Of a stretch of 64,000 nt of DNA, positions 1 through 9,908 are shown one piece after another. The notes beneath the pieces are model-generated. The model was not told the DNA's origin. It saw only the letters and a list, made by a program, of their open reading frames with translations, and ran no database searches. The DNA comes from Pseudoalteromonas neustonica. GTDB taxonomy: Bacteria; Pseudomonadota; Gammaproteobacteria; Enterobacterales; Alteromonadaceae. Position 1 is the stretch's first letter, and each line of letters starts with the position of its first letter. The stretch covers positions 186,001-250,000 of the forward strand of contig NZ_BDDS01000003.1 of NCBI RefSeq assembly GCF_001653135.1. The letters run 5' to 3'. The position numbers and the translations under genes were made by a program.

Positions 1-1674
1 CTCAGCAACTGCTCTATTTTTGGGTAACGTATCACCAATATAGGTATTCCAATAATCCGGCTCAGTGACGAGGTTTACCACGGTATTACTGAAAAAATTA
101 AACATTGCATCGAGCACACCATCAACAAAAGCATCCTCTCGACAATCCCAGTTAATTAAAATACCACCATCAAGTTCAGTTACTTGCGCATCAAGTAATA
201 CCTGTGGCCCTTGAGAAATAATCCAAATAGGATCCCCAAATACTCGGCGCACATTTGCATCAAATAACTCACCTAAATTTAATGCGCTTGTAAATACAAC
301 AGGCGCTGTTACTTGCTGCCCACGAGCACGCCCTAAATCTCTTAAAACATGAACTCCACCGTAGTCTGCGCGCGCTGCTCCCTCGTGCATACTAGATTGA
401 ACATCACGCGCTCGTGTTACAAAAGTTGCAGTCGGGCCAGTATCAACATCGAGGAGTATTGAACTACTAAAGTCGCCTACCACCTCTTTAATATTAGGGC
501 CTGCGAGTGGACGTTGAAATAAAGGAACATTAAGAATAAAACGTGGATCTTTGCTCCATCCAGCCAGGGTTTCTGCCAGCACGGTTGCTAACACCACTGA
601 TGGGGTTAATCCATACTGACGACATTGCGCATATAATTGTGCTTTACGCTGCGGATCAATATTAAAATGGCGTCGTGTTGTAATAGGATGCTGCGATGAA
701 GCTGCTTTTAAAGGTAGTAATGGGCCATTGGGTAAAGAAGCTAGCTGTGTTTGCCACCACATTCCCGAGCTTTCTTTTATTGACTCCCAATTATGCTCAA
801 TGGCCATTCGGCAATCTTTATAACTTATTGCTAAATCAGCAAGTTCTACATCAGGGTCATCGTATAACAGTGCAAGATCACGCAGTAGCGTGCGATAACT
901 AACGGCGTCTGCGGCTATCATATCAATGTCTAAATGCAGGCGACTGTTACCATTTTCTAATAAGCTTAAAGCAACCGCAAATACTTCTCCTGACTCAATA
1001 TCTAACATTTGTGATGAATAGGTCGAGCGATACTGCTCCAGTAACTGCTGCGCAACATCTGTAGGTTTATCCCGCAAATCATTAAAGATGACATGCACTG
1101 TATTATTACTTGGATTATGTATTTGCTGTCCGCTGGAACACACTTGTAAACGCAACGAGCTATGACGTTGAACAAGTTTCTCTATTGCTAGCGTCAAACG
1201 GGCTAAATCTAATGGCTGTGACTTATCATTGATTGCTGACAACTCAAATTCACAATACAGATGCGCTGATACACCGCCAAGCGGTTGATTAACATCACGT
1301 CCTAACCAATAAGCGTACTGCATAGGCGCAAGTGAAAAAGGCGCATGAGGAAGTTTCCCGATTTTTATTTTTGGGATCCCAAATATAGTGTCTTGTGTAT
1401 TATCAGCAAGGCTGGTAGCCGATACCCTAAGATACTCAACCCATGCCCCCACAAATGGTTTTTTAGCTAAATCTGCAAAGTTAATATCATAACCAGCCGC
1501 TCGCCAAGTTGACACTAAGTTCATTAATGTGATCGAATCAAGCCCTGCTTCAATTAGGTTACATTCTGCTGATACAGCTTCAGGCTGTAAATTTAACGTA
1601 TTACTAACGACAGCAAGTACATCTTCTAATAGCGAGGCTGAATTACTATTTTTATTCATTTGGGTAGTTTCCAT
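1..1674 (-). CDS. NRPS (N-terminal part): aryl carrier protein plus heterocyclization domain
   Basis: The reading frame is open from an ATG at 1674 (or 1659) to the left edge, so the C-terminus is missing. Residues about 10-80 form a carrier domain with the phosphopantetheine site in GLDSITLM, which resembles the aryl carrier domains that open PchE and MbtB. From about residue 95 a condensation-fold domain follows; at 960-900 it carries DMIAADAVS, matching the DxxxxDxxS signature of heterocyclization (Cy) domains instead of HHxxxDG. Such proteins accept an aryl acid and condense it with Ser, Thr or Cys, then close an oxazoline or thiazoline ring. The gene is last in view of a minus-strand operon, 23 bp after the threonine-type adenylation gene, so a methyloxazoline is the inferred product. 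The salicylate-activating ligase and the acceptor carrier domain are presumably beyond the edge. No strong ribosome site distinguishes the two starts. Confidence 0.88.
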   Translation of the reverse strand, partial: METTQMNKNSNSASLLEDVLAVVSNTLNLQPEAVSAECNLIEAGLDSITLMNLVSTWRAAGYDINFADLAKKPFVGAWVEYLRVSATSLADNTQDTIFGIPKIKIGKLPHAPFSLAPMQYAYWLGRDVNQPLGGVSAHLYCEFELSAINDKSQPLDLARLTLAIEKLVQRHSSLRLQVCSSGQQIHNPSNNTVHVIFNDLRDKPTDVAQQLLEQYRSTYSSQMLDIESGEVFAVALSLLENGNSRLHLDIDMIAADAVSYRTLLRDLALLYDDPDVELADLAISYKDCRMAIEHNWESIKESSGMWWQTQLASLPNGPLLPLKAASSQHPITTRRHFNIDPQRKAQLYAQCRQYGLTPSVVLATVLAETLAGWSKDPRFILNVPLFQRPLAGPNIKEVVGDFSSSILLDVDTGPTATFVTRARDVQSSMHEGAARADYGGVHVLRDLGRARGQQVTAPVVFTSALNLGELFDANVRRVFGDPIWIISQGPQVLLDAQVTELDGGILINWDCREDAFVDGVLDAMFNFFSNTVVNLVTEPDYWNTYIGDTLPKNRAVAE

Positions 1675-1697
1675 TCTTAATGTTTGTCTTTACCAAA

Positions 1698-3368
1698 TCA
1701 TGTTGCTGACTTGGCGAGGATGTCTTGTTGCTTCAAACGCAGCAGCTCTAGCCGCTGTTGATGCAAAGAAGAAGTGCTTTTTTGATTTGCTTGCCACTGC
1801 ATAAGTAACGCTTTTTCATCCAGTTTTCCGTTTACTGTTAGCGGGAATTTTTTAACAAATAGAAAGTCTGAAGGTAAATAGTGAACAGGGAGATGCTGAG
1901 ATAGATAGTTTCTCAATGTTGCTATTGGTTGTGCGGTAAATGATTCCTCTGTCGCGATTAAAATAGCAATTAAGCCATCTGATAAACCACTGTCGAGGCA
2001 TGGTTTTGCTATCACGGCTGCTCTTTGTATCTTTGCATGAGATTCTAAAGCAACTTCTATTTCACTCGGCTCAATACGAAACCCCCTTACTTTCAATTGC
2101 CTGTCTGCGCGACCAAAATAAAAGAGTTGACCATCAAGTTGCTTCGCTAAGTCACCCGAACGATACATCCGCTTCCCAGTGTGAAAAGGACTGGCAACAA
2201 ATCGCATTGCGGTTAGATCAGGACGATTGATGTAACCGAATGCCACTTGATCTCCTGCTACATAAATTTCACCAATTTCACCATCAGCCACTTTTTCTAG
2301 ATTTTCATCAAGTAAAAGCACCTCCAAACTAGCTAGCCCTTCACCTATTGGACTATTTTCAGTGCCACAAAGTGAATCACTTAGTGTTAGCCATGTTACG
2401 TGCACCGTTGTCTCTGTGATCCCGTACATGTTTATCAATTGCAATGTTTCGCAAGGGTAAAGCTGCCACCATTTTTTTACTTTATCCAAATTAAGTGCTT
2501 CACCACCAAAGACCACTTTGCGCAAGCATAGTGGTTGCTCACTCATTTTTAGAGCCTTACTTTCTGCGTCAATTAAGGCATAAAATGCTGAAGGCGTTTG
2601 ATTAAGAATAGTGACCTTTTCTGCTCTCAAATATTGCACTAAGGCGTCTGGTGACCAAATTACACTTTTTGGAATAATCGTTAGCTTGGCTCCTGTGGTC
2701 AAGGCTCCCCACACTTCCCACACTGAAAAATCAAAAGCCAGTGAATGAAACAAAGCCCAAACATCAGTATGTGTTGCATCTAATAAAGGCATTGCCGCAT
2801 TAATTAAAGCCAGAACTTGCTGATGCCCTACAACAACTCCCTTAGGGTTTCCCGTCGACCCTGAAGTAAAAATAATATAAGCGAAAGCACCTGCGGCTCT
2901 GTAAATAGGTTTCTCGTGCTCATCTGGAACAAAGTTAAATTGGTCCTCGACAAACAACAAATGACTCATAGCTTTAGTAAGTGAATCGTTCCCCCAAAGC
3001 GGCATGCTCAACTCTCGCTGAGTAACAATTACACTAGGCTGACTACAAGCAATTATCCAATCGATCCTTTCTTTGGGGTAGTCGGGATCAATCGGCACAT
3101 AGCACGCTCCAAGTTGCAATATTGCTAACACGTGAATGATTTGCTCACAGTTTCTAGGCAATATTAAAGCCACGCAGTTTCCTGTACGAACACCACTTGC
3201 ATAAAGTCGATGTGATGCCAAGTCAGCTTTTTGTTTAAGCACTTTATATGTCAAGGAGCTATGTTCATCACTAACTGCGATGCGATTAGGGTGCATAACG
3301 GCTTGTTCAGCAAAGGATTGATACAGGCATGCTGTCCCTGCTGGCATCCCCTTATTAATCTGCTCCAT
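1698..3368 (-). CDS. Free-standing NRPS adenylation domain, predicted threonine-specific
   Basis: This 556-residue protein is a single adenylation domain with no carrier or condensation domain attached. It has the A3 phosphate loop FTSGSTGNPKG near residue 166, A4 with FDFSVWEVWG near 210, A5 NMYGITETT near 313 and the A10 lysine in NGKLDEKAL near 514. Reading the ten specificity positions by alignment to GrsA gives D-F-W-N-V-G-M-V-H-K, one conservative change from the known threonine code DFWNIGMVHK. It would therefore load threonine in trans onto a carrier domain, probably in the neighbouring heterocyclization protein. It lies directly after the MbtH-like gene, which such domains often need. 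An ATG at 3380 overlaps the MbtH stop; the ATG at 3368 has a better spaced GGATGGGA ribosome site and is preferred. The specificity call is by eye but the match is close. Confidence 0.92.
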   Translation of the reverse strand: MEQINKGMPAGTACLYQSFAEQAVMHPNRIAVSDEHSSLTYKVLKQKADLASHRLYASGVRTGNCVALILPRNCEQIIHVLAILQLGACYVPIDPDYPKERIDWIIACSQPSVIVTQRELSMPLWGNDSLTKAMSHLLFVEDQFNFVPDEHEKPIYRAAGAFAYIIFTSGSTGNPKGVVVGHQQVLALINAAMPLLDATHTDVWALFHSLAFDFSVWEVWGALTTGAKLTIIPKSVIWSPDALVQYLRAEKVTILNQTPSAFYALIDAESKALKMSEQPLCLRKVVFGGEALNLDKVKKWWQLYPCETLQLINMYGITETTVHVTWLTLSDSLCGTENSPIGEGLASLEVLLLDENLEKVADGEIGEIYVAGDQVAFGYINRPDLTAMRFVASPFHTGKRMYRSGDLAKQLDGQLFYFGRADRQLKVRGFRIEPSEIEVALESHAKIQRAAVIAKPCLDSGLSDGLIAILIATEESFTAQPIATLRNYLSQHLPVHYLPSDFLFVKKFPLTVNGKLDEKALLMQWQANQKSTSSLHQQRLELLRLKQQDILAKSAT

Positions 3369-3369
3369 A

Positions 3370-3582
3370 TTAATTCCCATCCATCTCTATGAGTGATTTA
3401 GGACGTAAATCTGTCCAATTAGCATTTAGCCAACTCAAACAAGTATCACGTGTTTGAGGGCCAAAAACCTGATCCCAACCAGAGGGAATAGTTAATACTT
3501 CAGGCCATAACGAATACTGTTTTTCATGATTGATAAGGACTACAAATGCCATTGATTCATCATCGAAAATATTTTCACTCAT
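3370..3582 (-). CDS. MbtH-like protein
   Basis: The 70-residue product is a typical MbtH-family protein. The family core is visible: an N-terminal FDDESMAFVVLINHEKQYSLWP stretch with the conserved N-E/H-Q-S-L-W-P arrangement, then IPSGW and a C-terminal SWLNANWTDLRPKSL with the conserved tryptophans. These small proteins bind adenylation domains and promote their folding and activity. The ATG overlaps the stop codon of the upstream megasynthase by 8 bp, with GGAG about six bases before it, which implies translational coupling, and its own stop overlaps or abuts the start of the threonine adenylation gene. Its likely clients are that free-standing domain and the adenylation domain of the megasynthase; which one depends on it cannot be told from sequence. 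Confidence 0.96.
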   Translation of the reverse strand: MSENIFDDESMAFVVLINHEKQYSLWPEVLTIPSGWDQVFGPQTRDTCLSWLNANWTDLRPKSLIEMDGN

Positions 3583-6500
3583 GATTTAACTCCAAAGAGA
3601 CTGTTGATGGGGGGTTTAATTCGCTGTTATTAAGTTGCGCAGAATTTTCGGCTTCATGACTTAATTTGTCACAACTATCGACAAGTGCTTGCAAATAGAA
3701 CTCAAAATCAGTTAATAGCTGAGCGCTACGTTTTTTGCCCACTGCATGCGGGTCAAAGCTCAAACGGATCTTGGTTGTTGCACCAGGGTAGATAAATAAA
3801 GCAGCGGTTTGGCCAACCGAATCTTGCCACTTAACATCCTTCAACCCTGCCAATGCAACTGGTAATGTAAGTCCTTGAGATGAATTAACTTGTTTAATTG
3901 GCTCTGCGGTTTGTGTATCCGCATCAAGGGCATTTTCAATAACTAATAAAGTATCAAAAAATTCACCAAAACGATGAGTCGCCTCCAAATTATCCAACCT
4001 AACCGGAGCTAACGCTTGCCATTCAAATTGTTCAGTTTGCAACTGCTGCAACAAGTTAATTGGACTACTCAAAGGATCAGTCTTAATCCGTATTGGTACT
4101 AACTGAGTAACCAATCCAACAAGTGTTTCAATACCTGCTAACGACGCTGCACGACCAGAATCAAATAAACCAAATACAACATCGTCCTGATTAAGTGCAT
4201 TACCCACTGTTTTAGCCCATGCCAATTGAAATAGCATGGCCGTAGATACATTAATCTTTGCAGCTAATGCTTTAACGTCTGCATTTACAGCAGCACAAAG
4301 CACACTAGATAATTCTTGTGAAGGAAATCGTTGTTGTCTTGTCGGGCATAATAATGAAGGGGCTTTTAAGCCATTTAGCGCTTTATTCCAATATTGACAA
4401 GCTATTGTAGGATCTTGTTTTTGTAACCAATCAAGATATTGACCCCAATGTAAATTTGGATAAGCTAAAGTGGCTTCAGCACTCATTCCTCCAAGCCACT
4501 CTTGCAAAATTCGAGGGGCTGACCAACCATCTAGCAGTAAGTGATGACAATGAATAAAAATTAGCCATTGAGTATCACTTATACGTATAGATAAAAATCG
4601 CATGAGTGGCGGAGCATCAAATTCAAAGCGATATTGGTACCATGCTGTGCGATGCTGCGCTAACAATGCTTCATATTGATCACTTGGTTCACCACGTAAA
4701 TCTAAAGTTTCCCATACAGGATCGAGTATATCGGCAGTGAAAGTAGAAAATGTTTTCACAAAAAAGCCTGATCTTAGCGCGTCATGACGACGCAGGAGAT
4801 CCGCGGCCCCAGCTTTTAAAGCACTTTCAGATATGCCTGGGGTGTGTTGATTAGAAAGAGTTATTTCCATTTGTGTTGTCCATGGATCTTCTAGTCCATG
4901 ACAGTGGCGAAGCATTTCAACTTGTAGTGGCGTAGCTGGTTTAATTGTCAAATTATTACTATCAATAAGACCTTGCGCTTGTAGCCGTTGTTGTTCTTCA
5001 ATAAAACAGTCGTGTAGTTGATGAAAAAGCTTATTTAACTCAGCTTTAAATCGTAGTAGATCACTATGGTGCAATTCGCTACTAGGTGCTATCGCATTAA
5101 AGTGAAGAGTTTTTATCCCTTTTTGTTGACAGTAGTAGGCTGTTAAATCTAAAGAATTTAGTAACGGCCAGTGATCGGAGCAAGCTTCAGTGAGCTGCTC
5201 AAGAAGCGGAGTTACTGACCATAAATCTGAATTGGAGGATAAATTTAAATCACCAAGAAAATTAAAACCGACTAACCATCCATTTACACCTTGTTGAGCA
5301 GGCGCGACACCTCTTGATGATACAAAAGGAGAGTCTTGCTGAATAATTTGACCACACCATTTGCGCAACACTGTTTCTATCAACTGGCTCGACATTTCAT
5401 CCGATTTAGTCTTTAAAACATCACTATTGAGAGCCACATAAACTTCACGGGCAAACCAGCCAATAGTCCTGCTTAAATCTTGTGTTGGTTCCTGTACTTC
5501 TCGACCATGCCGCTCTAGTACCAAGGTAGGACAGCGATTATCTAGCGCTGGTTTTAATTTTGATGTAATAGCAGCTAAGCAACTTATAGCAGGTAATAGA
5601 CTAGCCAGTGGAAGCGCTAACCTACGAGCGACAGTTAATGCAGGACATGTTTTATTATACGGTTCCAAGCTCCAAGTTAATGTGTGAGCGCTTGCTAACG
5701 TTCCAAAATTAGTTAAATTTGGCGCAGGTATATACTGCTGGCTTAATTTATTTATGTGATTGGACCAACTACGCCATGATGTTGGTACGGGAGGTAATTC
5801 AAGTTTTTCATTACTCACTTGCTGATTTCGGACAATCGCAAGGTCTTCAGCCAAAATATGCCATGATGAGGCATCTATGACTAAATGGTTTATGGCAAAC
5901 CAAGCCCTTTGGTTATTATTTTCATTTTCTTTAACTAACAATACGGCAACCATAACACCGTTTTTAGGACTTAAATTACTACATAGTTGTTTTGCCAACT
6001 CTGCTGCTGATAATGCACCTGATTTTTCTAAAGTGGGTAAATCAGCATTTTCAGAATACACTCTATACTTATCATCACACTGTTGATAAGTTTGCTCACA
6101 ATAAATAGTTTGGGTATTTTCAATCGGAACATTTAGGGATAACCCCCCCGTATCCGATTGCACCAATTGAGCTCGCAACAACCCATGGCGATTAAGTAAA
6201 GCATACACAAGCTCTTTTAGTTCACCAGCCGTCATACTTTCAGGCACTACTACACTTGCTAGTTGTGCAAATCGATCAAGCGGCGTCGCTGCATTAAGGT
6301 AGCGCTGCATTAATAAAGTTGAAGTAAGCTGGCCTTTATCATTACTATCGTGGCTAACCGCTTTACTATTTTGACTGTCTCCTAGGGGATCAACTTCGTG
6401 TAATTCTTTAACCAAATTCGCAATGCATTTTGCATTAAATACTTGACGAGGAGTTAGGTGGATCCCTTCTCGACGAGCGCGGCTGACTAATTTTACAACT

Positions 6501-9500
6501 GAAATACTATCGCCACCCACTGCAAAAAATCCATCGTCAATGCCTATTGTCTCAATCCCTAAAACGTCACACACTAAACTACATAGCTTTTTTTCCAATT
6601 CATTGCGAGGGGCTCTTTTGGCAATAACACCTAAATCATCAGGTATCGACAGCGCTTTACGATTAATTTTTCCATTAGGTAATTTAGGTAGTTTTTTATT
6701 AATTACAAAATACTTGGGGACTAAGTGAGGAGGTAGAGCTTGCTCACATATATAGCGAAAGCGAGCTATTAAGTTTAAATTAGCCTCTTGATTGTCGCTG
6801 AGTTGCTCCATTTCATTTTCAATATAACACATTAACTCCATCGCACTTTGAGTAACCGCTCTGGCAATTACAGCGCAAGGACATTTAATTAACAGCTCAA
6901 TGGTTGACTCAACTTCGAGCGGCTCAACACGAAAACCTCTAATTTTTACTTGCTCGTCTATACGGCCAATGTATTCAATATTTCCTTGAGTTGTCCATTT
7001 TACTCTATCACCACTTAGATAAAGCCTTTCACCTTGTGCAGCAAAAGGATTAGCAATAAACTTGCTTGCTGTTAAATCACTACGATCAAGGTATCCTCTT
7101 GCTAATCCAGCACCAGCAATTGCAAGCTCACCAGGCACCCCTAAAGGCGCTAATTGCAAGCAACTATCTAAAACATATACTTGCCCTCCTGCAACCGGCC
7201 CACCTATTACCGGCTTTTCAGCTGCATTGGTTTTAGCAATCATTGCATCCACTGTTGCCTCTGTCGGGCCATATAAATTAAAGCCCAACGTACTAGGAAG
7301 GCTCTTTATACGTTGCCAAAGCTCTTGTTTTACCGATTCACCACCAAAACCCAATATTGCAGGTATGTGAGGTTCAATAAATTGCCCATTTGTATCTGTA
7401 AGTCCTGACTGTAACCACGGTAATACTTCATCTAGCATACTGGGCGTTAACTCGATAAAATCCATTTTTTTAAGCATTATCTCTTTGGCAAGAGTGACCG
7501 CGTCTTGCATCGTATTTGCATCAAATAAATAGACTTTATGGCCTTCAAACATCCACAGTGTAGGTTGCCATGAGGCATCAAAAGCCAAAGACCAAGCATG
7601 GCCAACTTTTAGCTGATTATGTTCTACAAGCGCAGAAGCTTCGCTATAGAGATCGTGTTTATGACTAGCAATAAGGTTAACCAGAGATGCATGTTTTACA
7701 ACAACACCTTTTGGCTGCCCTGTTGAGCCTGATGTAAACGTAATACAGGCTGGATGAGATGGGCGCAATGGCCTGCATCTCTCTTCATTTGTAAGATTAA
7801 GATCACTATTTTTTAAACTTAATGCCTTATTCTCAATAACTAACAGACTGATTGTTTTAGTTTGTAATTCAGTCGCTTTAGCTGATTCAAATAAATGTGT
7901 ATCACCGTTATTAATTACTATATTTGGCGCAGCCAATGTAAGTACTCGGTTAATGTAATCCTCTGGATAATTTGGATCTATAGGTACAATAGCGGCACCC
8001 GCCTTGAGTGTACCAAGCATCACAACGAACCATTCCAACTGGCGAGGCATTATTATGGCAACCCGATCTTCTGGCCCAATCCCTTGCGATACTAGCCACC
8101 TTGCGACTCTATTTGCTCTTGCATTGAGCGTTAAAAAACTGAGGTCATGCAGCACGTTTTGTTTTTGCAAAACACTTTTTATCGTTTCACTGCCAACTAA
8201 CTCAACGGCAGTTCGATTTGGATATTTACTCACGGTACTCTCAAACCAAGCAACGAGCGTTGTTACTGGGCTTACAAAAGCATCGCGTTGACCCCATTTT
8301 ATTAATTGATTTTCATCGGGTAATACAGTGGTAATGTTAGCTAGTGCAACATCTGGTTCTTGAACACAATGTTTAAGTAACTGTAGCAGCCGTTTTAAAT
8401 GATTTGGTATGGTTTTTGGTCGATATAATGAAGCACGCCAAGTGGCTTGAAACTGAAGGCAGTTATCTTTTAATAATGCGTCAAAAGAGAGATCTGTTTG
8501 CGTTGTACCATTAAAATACTTTTCCCAATGTACATCTAAGTCATCGATTACGGGTGGAGCCATCCCATGGCTTAAGAAAGTCACCATAGTGTCTAATAAT
8601 GGGTTTTGCGATTCCCCTCGTTTTATTTGTAATTTTTCAAGTAATAATTCAAAGGGTAAATCTGCATGTGAAAAAGCAGCACGACATTGTGTCGCACAAT
8701 CACGGATCAGTTCACGAAAACAAAGTTTATTATCAACCTTAATCCGTAGTGGAATAACATTACCAAAATTACCTATCAGGTCACTCAGCTCAGGTAAATT
8801 ACGATGCGAGGCCACTGTCCCTATCGTCACTTCTGATGCCCTAGAAAGCCGAGTCATTAATAAAGCAACCACCGCAATAATAGCTTCAAAAGTTGTAACT
8901 TGCTCTTCTCGTGCTAACGTAAGTAGCGTTTGTGTTGTTGCTTGATCAAGATTATCACTGTGCCAGCCACCATTTTCATTTTGCCTCACTCCCCGAGGGA
9001 AATCAGTTGGAAAATCAATAGGCTCAGGTAGCGGTGTAAGCTGTTTTTGCCAGAACGTAACCTGCTCTTTGCTTTGTTCGGAATCTTGTTGCCATTTTTC
9101 ACGATGCCATTGAGCAAAATCTAAATACTGGATGGGTAACGGAGCGCGTTGTTTAGGTTGGCCGCTCTTAATTAGCGTATAGTATGTTGATAATTCGTTA
9201 GAAAAAATACCAAATGACGCCCCGTCCCAGACAATATGTTGCCCTACCATAACTAAAGTGTGATGACTGTCGGTCATTTTTACGAGAGCAAGTCGAAGTG
9301 TACTCTTAGTTGCAAGATCGAAAGGTTCTGTACTTGCATGTTGTGCTATTTCTTTAAGTCGTACTTCTCGCGTCTGCTGATCTAAATCTTGTAAATCATA
9401 TTCACACCACTGCAAAGGAAACTCATCAAGCACTTTTTGTCGAGCACCAACAATAGGGTCTGCATAATAGGAAGTTCGAAAAATACTGTGCCTCTTCACT

Positions 9501-9778
9501 AATTCAAAACAACTTTGCTGTAAAACACGCGCATCTAAACAACCCTTAAATTGCCACAAGACACAAACATTGTAAGCAGACGAAAGTGGGTCTAGTTGAT
9601 TAAGTAACCACATCCTTTCTTGCGCATTAGAAAGCACATAACTGGTCTCATTTTTTGCTTTTGAAACTGTAAGACTTTGATTCAATGTCGATAAAGAGCC
9701 CGCATTATTATTCGGCATGATTATTTTTCGAGTTGCCGCCAATTTTCTCGCAAGCTTTAGCCTAAGTGCATTATCCAT
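3575..9778 (-). CDS. NRPS megasynthase, domains C-A-PCP-E-C
   Basis: The frame is open from 9937, but the ATG at 9778 (MDNALRLKLARKL) is preferred because upstream starts would cross the Fur-like site and the divergent gene. The 2067-residue product has a condensation domain (about 45-490) with QHIVWDG, where the first His of HHxxxDG is Gln and the catalytic second His is kept. An adenylation domain follows (about 500-1045) with TFTSGSTGQPKG and LYGPTEATVD, then a carrier domain with VGGDSI near 1088. Next is an epimerization domain (about 1140-1570) with NHLVIDASSW and TIGWFAREVYV, and a final condensation domain (about 1600-2030) with HHLLLDGWS. The A4 region reads FDASWQPTLWMF and its pocket approximates D-A-Q-E-G-G-L-V-D-K, which I cannot assign securely; N5-hydroxyornithine is inferred from the hydroxylase gene across the promoter. 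There is no thioesterase, so a D-residue is made and passed on or released by the terminal C domain, as MbtF-type enzymes may do. Confidence 0.93.
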   Translation of the reverse strand: MDNALRLKLARKLAATRKIIMPNNNAGSLSTLNQSLTVSKAKNETSYVLSNAQERMWLLNQLDPLSSAYNVCVLWQFKGCLDARVLQQSCFELVKRHSIFRTSYYADPIVGARQKVLDEFPLQWCEYDLQDLDQQTREVRLKEIAQHASTEPFDLATKSTLRLALVKMTDSHHTLVMVGQHIVWDGASFGIFSNELSTYYTLIKSGQPKQRAPLPIQYLDFAQWHREKWQQDSEQSKEQVTFWQKQLTPLPEPIDFPTDFPRGVRQNENGGWHSDNLDQATTQTLLTLAREEQVTTFEAIIAVVALLMTRLSRASEVTIGTVASHRNLPELSDLIGNFGNVIPLRIKVDNKLCFRELIRDCATQCRAAFSHADLPFELLLEKLQIKRGESQNPLLDTMVTFLSHGMAPPVIDDLDVHWEKYFNGTTQTDLSFDALLKDNCLQFQATWRASLYRPKTIPNHLKRLLQLLKHCVQEPDVALANITTVLPDENQLIKWGQRDAFVSPVTTLVAWFESTVSKYPNRTAVELVGSETIKSVLQKQNVLHDLSFLTLNARANRVARWLVSQGIGPEDRVAIIMPRQLEWFVVMLGTLKAGAAIVPIDPNYPEDYINRVLTLAAPNIVINNGDTHLFESAKATELQTKTISLLVIENKALSLKNSDLNLTNEERCRPLRPSHPACITFTSGSTGQPKGVVVKHASLVNLIASHKHDLYSEASALVEHNQLKVGHAWSLAFDASWQPTLWMFEGHKVYLFDANTMQDAVTLAKEIMLKKMDFIELTPSMLDEVLPWLQSGLTDTNGQFIEPHIPAILGFGGESVKQELWQRIKSLPSTLGFNLYGPTEATVDAMIAKTNAAEKPVIGGPVAGGQVYVLDSCLQLAPLGVPGELAIAGAGLARGYLDRSDLTASKFIANPFAAQGERLYLSGDRVKWTTQGNIEYIGRIDEQVKIRGFRVEPLEVESTIELLIKCPCAVIARAVTQSAMELMCYIENEMEQLSDNQEANLNLIARFRYICEQALPPHLVPKYFVINKKLPKLPNGKINRKALSIPDDLGVIAKRAPRNELEKKLCSLVCDVLGIETIGIDDGFFAVGGDSISVVKLVSRARREGIHLTPRQVFNAKCIANLVKELHEVDPLGDSQNSKAVSHDSNDKGQLTSTLLMQRYLNAATPLDRFAQLASVVVPESMTAGELKELVYALLNRHGLLRAQLVQSDTGGLSLNVPIENTQTIYCEQTYQQCDDKYRVYSENADLPTLEKSGALSAAELAKQLCSNLSPKNGVMVAVLLVKENENNNQRAWFAINHLVIDASSWHILAEDLAIVRNQQVSNEKLELPPVPTSWRSWSNHINKLSQQYIPAPNLTNFGTLASAHTLTWSLEPYNKTCPALTVARRLALPLASLLPAISCLAAITSKLKPALDNRCPTLVLERHGREVQEPTQDLSRTIGWFAREVYVALNSDVLKTKSDEMSSQLIETVLRKWCGQIIQQDSPFVSSRGVAPAQQGVNGWLVGFNFLGDLNLSSNSDLWSVTPLLEQLTEACSDHWPLLNSLDLTAYYCQQKGIKTLHFNAIAPSSELHHSDLLRFKAELNKLFHQLHDCFIEEQQRLQAQGLIDSNNLTIKPATPLQVEMLRHCHGLEDPWTTQMEITLSNQHTPGISESALKAGAADLLRRHDALRSGFFVKTFSTFTADILDPVWETLDLRGEPSDQYEALLAQHRTAWYQYRFEFDAPPLMRFLSIRISDTQWLIFIHCHHLLLDGWSAPRILQEWLGGMSAEATLAYPNLHWGQYLDWLQKQDPTIACQYWNKALNGLKAPSLLCPTRQQRFPSQELSSVLCAAVNADVKALAAKINVSTAMLFQLAWAKTVGNALNQDDVVFGLFDSGRAASLAGIETLVGLVTQLVPIRIKTDPLSSPINLLQQLQTEQFEWQALAPVRLDNLEATHRFGEFFDTLLVIENALDADTQTAEPIKQVNSSQGLTLPVALAGLKDVKWQDSVGQTAALFIYPGATTKIRLSFDPHAVGKKRSAQLLTDFEFYLQALVDSCDKLSHEAENSAQLNNSELNPPSTVSLELNHE

Positions 9779-9801
9779 AAAACAGACCCTAAAATATAAA
9801 T

Positions 9802-9823
9802 AATAATAATTTGCATTATTATT
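9802..9823. promoter_or_regulatory. Fur-box-like palindrome in the NRPS / salicylate synthase divergent promoter
   Basis: AATAATAATTTGCATTATTATT is a near-perfect inverted repeat of AATAATAAT, in the style of the GATAATGATAATCATTATC Fur consensus. It lies 24 bases before the NRPS start and about 86 before the salicylate synthase start, so it could repress both directions when iron is plentiful. Fur control is inferred from the match and from the genes served. Confidence 0.7.
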
Positions 9824-9908
9824 TACTGCAGTTATTATTGCAACACATTGATTGAAAATTAATCCCGTGTGTATGCAAAATGTATTTTGAAAAGGAGCAT
9901 AAGATATT

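Noticed and set aside
7062..7370. Antisense frames within the NRPS, and similar ones in sbcC, aceA, glcB and the chitinase
   Set aside because: They are shadows of strong genes on the opposite strand or in other frames, with no ribosome sites or recognisable products.
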